Shown here piece by piece: positions 5,889 to 10,739 of a stretch of 10,739 bases of DNA. The stretch comes from DATEPR01 sp036503065 (GTDB taxonomy: Bacteria; Actinomycetota; Actinomycetes; Mycobacteriales; Pseudonocardiaceae). The stretch lies in NCBI GenBank assembly GCA_036503065.1, contig DASXXM010000331.1, positions 1 through 10,739 of the forward strand, in the 5' to 3' direction. Below the pieces are notes generated by a model. The model saw only the letters and a program-made list of their open reading frames with translations. It was not told the DNA's origin and ran no database searches. Position numbers and translations under genes: made by a program. The first letter of the stretch is position 1. Each line of letters opens with the position of its first letter.

Positions 5889-6785
5889 TCAGGTGGTTCG
5901 GCTGTGGCCCGGTAGCGTTGGCAGGACGTCGGCGGCGATCTCCTCGACCACCGACTCGTGGCCCGCGTACACGCCTTCGGCTCGTGGCCAGTGGGAGATG
6001 ACGTCGGTGAAGCCAAGCCGGGCGGCTTTGCCGAGCATGTCGGTGAAGCAGGCCGTGCTGGTCAGGGAGTAGGTCGGGGACGAGTCCAGGCTCAGGTAAC
6101 GGCGCACGGTGTGCGACGGGCGTTCCGCTTCGGCCAGTGCGGTGTCCAGTCGTTCTGCTCGTTCGGCGACGCCTGCCCACCACTCGTCGTCGTTCTCGGT
6201 GCGGGGGCCGCTGGTGACCCAGCCCTGGCCGAACCTGGCCACCAGGCGGATGGATCTCGGGCCGTTGGCGGCGACCACGAACGGCACCCTCGGCCGCCGC
6301 ACACAGCCGGGGGCGCTGCGGGCGTCGACCGCCGTGTAGTGCGAGCCCTGCCAGGTGGTTCGGTCGTTGACCAGGATGGCATCGAGCAACTCGAGGAACT
6401 CGGCGAACCGGTCGACCAGCGCACGGTCGGTCAGTGGCGCGCCGCCGAGCACCGTCGTGTCGAAGCCGGTGCGGGCGCCGGCACCGACGCCCAGCAACAG
6501 TCGGCCGTCGGCCATGTCGTCCAGGGTGGTGATCTCGCGGGCGAAGGACACCGGGTGTCGAAAGTGCGGCGAGGCGACCATGGTGCCCAGCCCGATCCGC
6601 TCGGTGGCCAGGGCCGCCGCGGTGAGCGTGGGCACCGCGCCGAACCACGGGCCGTCGACCAGCGACCGCCAGCCGAGGTGGTCGTAGGTCCACGCGTGGT
6701 CGAAGCCGTACCGCTCGACCGCCTGCCACTTCGGCTCCGCCACCCACCACCGGTACTCCGGCAGGATCACCATCCCCACTCGCAT
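5889..6785 (-). CDS. LLM-class (luciferase-like) flavin- or F420-dependent oxidoreductase
   Basis: A 298-residue protein read leftward from ATG (complement of 6783-6785) to TGA at 5891-5889. The start MRVGMVILPE is a typical first beta-strand of this TIM-barrel family; the frame stays open further upstream, but only into the divergent promoter region. Family marks, in order, are AWTYDHLGWR (residues 31-40), ATERIGLGTMV (60-70), RHPVSFAREITTLDDMADGRLLLGVGAG (77-103), the bulk of the barrel, VPFVVAANGPRSIRLVARFGQGWV (167-190) with the family's A-A-N-G-P motif near the cofactor phosphate site, and a C-terminal helical part. Full family length is about 290-350 residues. In actinomycetes most such proteins use F420, but FMN cannot be excluded from sequence, and the substrate is unknown. 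No Shine-Dalgarno sequence precedes the ATG. The gene is convergent with the mce operon and divergent from the HAD gene. Confidence 0.9.
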   Translation of the reverse strand: MRVGMVILPEYRWWVAEPKWQAVERYGFDHAWTYDHLGWRSLVDGPWFGAVPTLTAAALATERIGLGTMVASPHFRHPVSFAREITTLDDMADGRLLLGVGAGARTGFDTTVLGGAPLTDRALVDRFAEFLELLDAILVNDRTTWQGSHYTAVDARSAPGCVRRPRVPFVVAANGPRSIRLVARFGQGWVTSGPRTENDDEWWAGVAERAERLDTALAEAERPSHTVRRYLSLDSSPTYSLTSTACFTDMLGKAARLGFTDVISHWPRAEGVYAGHESVVEEIAADVLPTLPGHSRTT

Positions 6786-6861
6786 GGCTGCGACGGTAAC
6801 CGGCGGGCCGGACGGCGGCTCGATCGCGGCTCTCCTGAAGGGGAACAGGCAGGATTGGGGG
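6786..6861. promoter_or_regulatory. Divergent promoter region between LLM oxidoreductase and HAD phosphatase
   Basis: A 76-bp gap separates the two start codons. On the minus strand TACCGT (6798-6793), matching the TANNNT -10 pattern, lies 7 nt before the oxidoreductase ATG, so that gene may be transcribed leaderless. On the plus strand CAGGAT (6850-6855) lies 6 nt before the HAD GTG and could be a weak -10; the AGGA inside it could equally be the ribosome-binding site. Neither has a good -35. Confidence 0.4.
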
Positions 6862-7674
6862 GTGGAGATTCCCAGGCTCGTCGCGACCGACGTCGACGGC
6901 ACACTGCTGGACCCGATGGACACGGTCACGCCGCGGACCGTGGCCGCGATCGCCAATGCCAGGGCCGCCGGCACACAGGTCGTGCTGGCCACCGGCCGGC
7001 CGGCCAGGTGGATTCCGGATGCGGCCGCGGCCGCCGGGCTGGACGGCTACGCGGTCTGCGCCAACGGCGCGGTGCTCTACGACATCGCCGCCGACCAGGT
7101 GTTGCTGGCGCATCGGCTGGACCCGGTGCTGCTCGGTGACATCGCGCACGCGGTGAGCGCCGCGTTGCCCGAGCTGGCCATCGCGGTCGAGCGGATCGGC
7201 GACTCGGCGGCGGCGCTGGGCGGCCACGAGTTCCTCACCGAGGAGGGCTACCGCCACCCCTGGGTCGGCGACCGGATCCGGACCGGGCCACGGTCCGAAC
7301 TGTTGGGCCTGCCCGCGGTGAAGCTGCTGCTGCGGCACGAGGGGATGACAAGCGACGAACTGGCCGAGATCACCCGTGGCCTGGTCGGCGACTCGGTCGA
7401 CGTGACCTACTCCAGCAGTGTCGGCATGGTCGAGCTGTCCCCGTACGGCGTGACCAAGGGCTCCGGCCTCGCCGAGGTGGCGCGGCGGCTCGATGTCACC
7501 GCCGCGGACGTGGTGGCGTTCGGCGACATGCCCAACGACGTGCCGATGCTGCACTGGGCCGGGCTGGGCGTCGCGATGGGGAACGGCCACCCGGACGCGC
7601 TGGCGGCGGCGGACGAGGTCACCCTGTCCAACGCCGACGACGGCGTCGCCGTCGTCCTCGAACGCTGGTTCTAG
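6862..7674 (+). CDS. Cof-type HAD-IIB hydrolase (sugar/nucleotide-phosphate phosphatase family)
   Basis: A 270-residue protein. The GTG at 6862 gives MEIPRLVATDVDGTLLD, which places motif I at the usual distance from the N-terminus; the in-frame ATG at 6784 would add 26 residues with no family likeness. All four HAD motifs are present: motif I DVDGT (Asp10 nucleophile, Asp12 acid/base), motif II ATGR (Thr44), motif III Lys199 in YGVTKGSGL, and motif IV FGDMPND (Asp222, Asn225, Asp226 for Mg2+). Between motifs II and III lies a C2-type cap domain of about 130 residues (TEEGYRHPWVGDRIR and following), the mark of the Cof/YwpJ/YbiV group. It acts in the cytoplasm as a Mg2+-dependent phosphatase on small phosphorylated metabolites; the substrate cannot be read from sequence. 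It looks intact and catalytically competent. A strong hairpin 45 bases downstream probably ends the transcript. Confidence 0.91.
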   Translation: MEIPRLVATDVDGTLLDPMDTVTPRTVAAIANARAAGTQVVLATGRPARWIPDAAAAAGLDGYAVCANGAVLYDIAADQVLLAHRLDPVLLGDIAHAVSAALPELAIAVERIGDSAAALGGHEFLTEEGYRHPWVGDRIRTGPRSELLGLPAVKLLLRHEGMTSDELAEITRGLVGDSVDVTYSSSVGMVELSPYGVTKGSGLAEVARRLDVTAADVVAFGDMPNDVPMLHWAGLGVAMGNGHPDALAAADEVTLSNADDGVAVVLERWF

Positions 7675-7718
7675 CGCGCGGCCGTCGCGGCGGGCGCGGG
7701 GTCACTGCCGGTGTTCGT

Positions 7719-7750
7719 GCGCCGACCGGTTCGGTCCGAACCGCCGGCGC
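7719..7750 (+). terminator. Hairpin terminator candidate after the HAD gene
   Basis: GCGCCG (7719-7724) pairs with CGGCGC (7745-7750), and CGGTTCG (7727-7733) with CGAACCG (7737-7743). This makes 13 base pairs with a 2x1 internal loop and a 3-base apical loop. It lies 45 bases past the HAD stop. There is no U-run, which is common for actinobacterial terminators. Confidence 0.6.
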
Positions 7751-7771
7751 CACGGGCTGGGTTCTCGCTGC

Positions 7772-7815
7772 TCGGGCGACAACCGGTCGGCGAGCCCTCG
7801 CGACCGGTCGCCCGA
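7772..7815 (+). terminator. Second long hairpin, tandem to the first
   Basis: TCGGGCGAC (7772-7780) pairs perfectly with GTCGCCCGA (7807-7815). Above a 3-base bulge CGGTCG (7784-7789) pairs with CGACCG (7801-7806), and CGA/TCG can close the top. That is 15-18 base pairs in 44 bases. It may be a back-up terminator, or a block that keeps HAD transcription out of rpoB. No U-run follows. Confidence 0.5.
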
Positions 7816-8034
7816 CCCGCCGGTACGGCTGCGGAGGGCTCTCAGGTACAGTTCTGGGCATCAAATCATTGAGATCTGCGTCACGTGTTGCGATCCCGAC
7901 TGCACTGTGTCCGCGTCGTGTTCGTGCGGTGAACTTTGCCGACCGCGAACGGCGCCGCGCGGATTCGCCCAGCTCAGGATGGTCATCGCGAGATGCTGCC
8001 CGCTCGTCCGGCAGGGTGATCGGTGCGTGGCATC

Positions 8035-8063
8035 TTGACTGTCGGCGCTCTCGGGGTCACTCT
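8035..8063 (+). promoter_or_regulatory. Possible distal rpoB promoter
   Basis: TTGACT (8035-8040), a 17-bp spacer, then CACTCT (8058-8063). The -35 is good; the -10 keeps only the key A at position 2 and T at position 6. It is weaker than the next candidate. Confidence 0.25.
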
Positions 8064-8098
8064 GTCGGTGAACAGCGGGCCGGCTTTTCGACCCTCTC

Positions 8099-8127
8099 TC
8101 GACAGTCGCCGTCCGTGTGGCTAGACT
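8099..8127 (+). promoter_or_regulatory. Probable main (sigma-A/HrdB type) rpoB promoter
   Basis: TCGACA (8099-8104) matches the -35 consensus TTGACA at five of six bases. A 17-bp spacer follows, then TAGACT (8122-8127), which fits the TANNNT -10 pattern. A start near 8134 would give a leader of about 135 nt before rpoB. This is the best housekeeping promoter match in the window. Confidence 0.6.
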
Positions 8128-8136
8128 GCTAATTTG

Positions 8137-8164
8137 CGCTGCCCTCTTTCCGCTTGCCCTCTTT
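8137..8164 (+). repeat. Direct repeat CGCT(T)GCCCTCTTT in the rpoB leader
   Basis: CGCT+GCCCTCTTT (8137-8149) is followed by CGCTT+GCCCTCTTT (8151-8164). The 9-base GCCCTCTTT core is exact in both copies, with a 15-base period. The repeat is pyrimidine-rich on the plus strand and lies just downstream of the predicted start site of the main promoter. Confidence 0.65.
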
Positions 8165-8195
8165 GTAGAGCTAGGATCTTGGGCGCCACCACACC

Positions 8196-8240
8196 CTTGA
8201 CAGCTAGGTCGTCCGACTGCTATCGCAGCCTGGCGTCAAG
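8196..8240 (+). promoter_or_regulatory. Possible stem-loop in the rpoB leader
   Basis: CTTGAC (8196-8201) is perfectly complementary to GTCAAG (8235-8240). Inside, AGG (8206-8208) can pair with CCT (8229-8231), and CTGC (8217-8220) with GCAG (8225-8228) around the loop TATC. The left arm also contains TTGACA (8197-8202), which could be a -35 with TATCGC (8221-8226) 18 bp on, so DNA-level and RNA-level readings compete. Confidence 0.4.
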
Positions 8241-8255
8241 CTACAGAGAGTCCCT

Positions 8256-8262
8256 GGAAGGA
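8256..8262 (+). promoter_or_regulatory. Ribosome-binding site of rpoB
   Basis: GGAAGGA lies 6 nt before TTG 8269 and fixes that codon as the start, since no ATG or GTG is in a suitable place. GTCC (8250-8253) could pair with GGAC (8260-8263) and partly hide this site. Confidence 0.8.
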
Positions 8263-8268
8263 CGCATC

Positions 8269-10739
<2,471 letters not shown>

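Larger units (their letters stand above)
7675..8268. other. Long non-coding interval: HAD terminators and rpoB upstream region
   Basis: I support no gene in these 594 bases. From left to right it holds two strong hairpins (7719-7750 and 7772-7815), a stretch of about 220 bases (7816-8034) in which I see nothing firm, promoter-like sequences from 8035 on, a GCCCTCTTT direct repeat, and a possible structured rpoB leader. Open frames through it (for example a TTG-started one at 7869-8132) are Arg/Ser-rich, lack a ribosome-binding site and are unlikely to be genes. Confidence 0.65.

Noticed and set aside
6784..6861. Upstream ATG giving the HAD protein 26 extra residues
   Set aside because: The ATG nearly coincides with the oxidoreductase start, and the extra residues are not family-like. 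The GTG at 6862 gives the normal distance to motif I.
7619..7864. Minus-strand frame of 81 codons after the HAD gene
   Set aside because: It is almost entirely Arg/Pro/Val, spans the two terminator hairpins, and overlaps the HAD 3' end.
7869..8132. TTG-started 87-codon frame upstream of rpoB
   Set aside because: It has no ribosome-binding site and is Arg/Ser-rich without domain features. It also runs across the -35/-10 elements of the best rpoB promoter.

Overview
The window is high-GC actinobacterial DNA, most likely from an actinomycete of the order Pseudonocardiales. The evidence is strong G/C bias at third codon positions, GTG and TTG starts, a complete-looking 3' half of an mce operon, and an actinobacterial rpoB that opens with a TTG codon (LAVSRATQ...). 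The genus cannot be fixed from this sequence alone.

Layout. Positions 1-5551 (+) are the distal half of an mce (mammalian-cell-entry type lipid importer) operon: the 3' end of mceC, then mceD, the lipoprotein gene mceE, mceF, and two Mce-associated membrane proteins. The mce genes are fused end to start (4-base GTGA overlaps at mceC/D and mceD/E, a 1-base TGATG overlap at mceE/F), so they are probably translated in a coupled way. A gene-free stretch follows (5552-5888). It holds low-complexity repeats, a UUCG-loop terminator candidate and two DnaA-box-like 9-mers. Positions 5889-6785 (-) encode a luciferase-like (LLM) flavin/F420-dependent oxidoreductase. It is divergent, across 76 bp, from a Cof-type HAD phosphatase (6862-7674, +). 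A second gene-free stretch of about 590 bases (7675-8268) carries two strong consecutive hairpins behind the HAD gene, then promoter-like sequences and a potentially structured leader for rpoB. rpoB starts at 8269 with TTG and runs off the right edge; about 823 of roughly 1,160 codons are present.

How they work together. MceC-F are subunits of the hetero-hexameric periplasmic/cell-wall channel that carries lipids or sterols to a YrbE permease and an MceG ATPase, which are presumably encoded to the left of the window. The two Mam proteins are probable assembly or stability partners. The LLM oxidoreductase and the HAD phosphatase share only a divergent control region. rpoB is the core RNA polymerase beta subunit. 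In mycobacteria the Mce ATPase gene mkl/mceG lies between rplL and rpoB, so an mce operon just upstream of rpoB points to an old association of this slot with Mce transport.

I see no CRISPR array, tRNA, rRNA, transposase or phage gene. I found no convincing undescribed multi-gene system. The most interesting leads are the rpoB leader, the unusual residues in the rifampicin region of RpoB, and the repeat/DnaA-box-bearing gap between the convergent genes.
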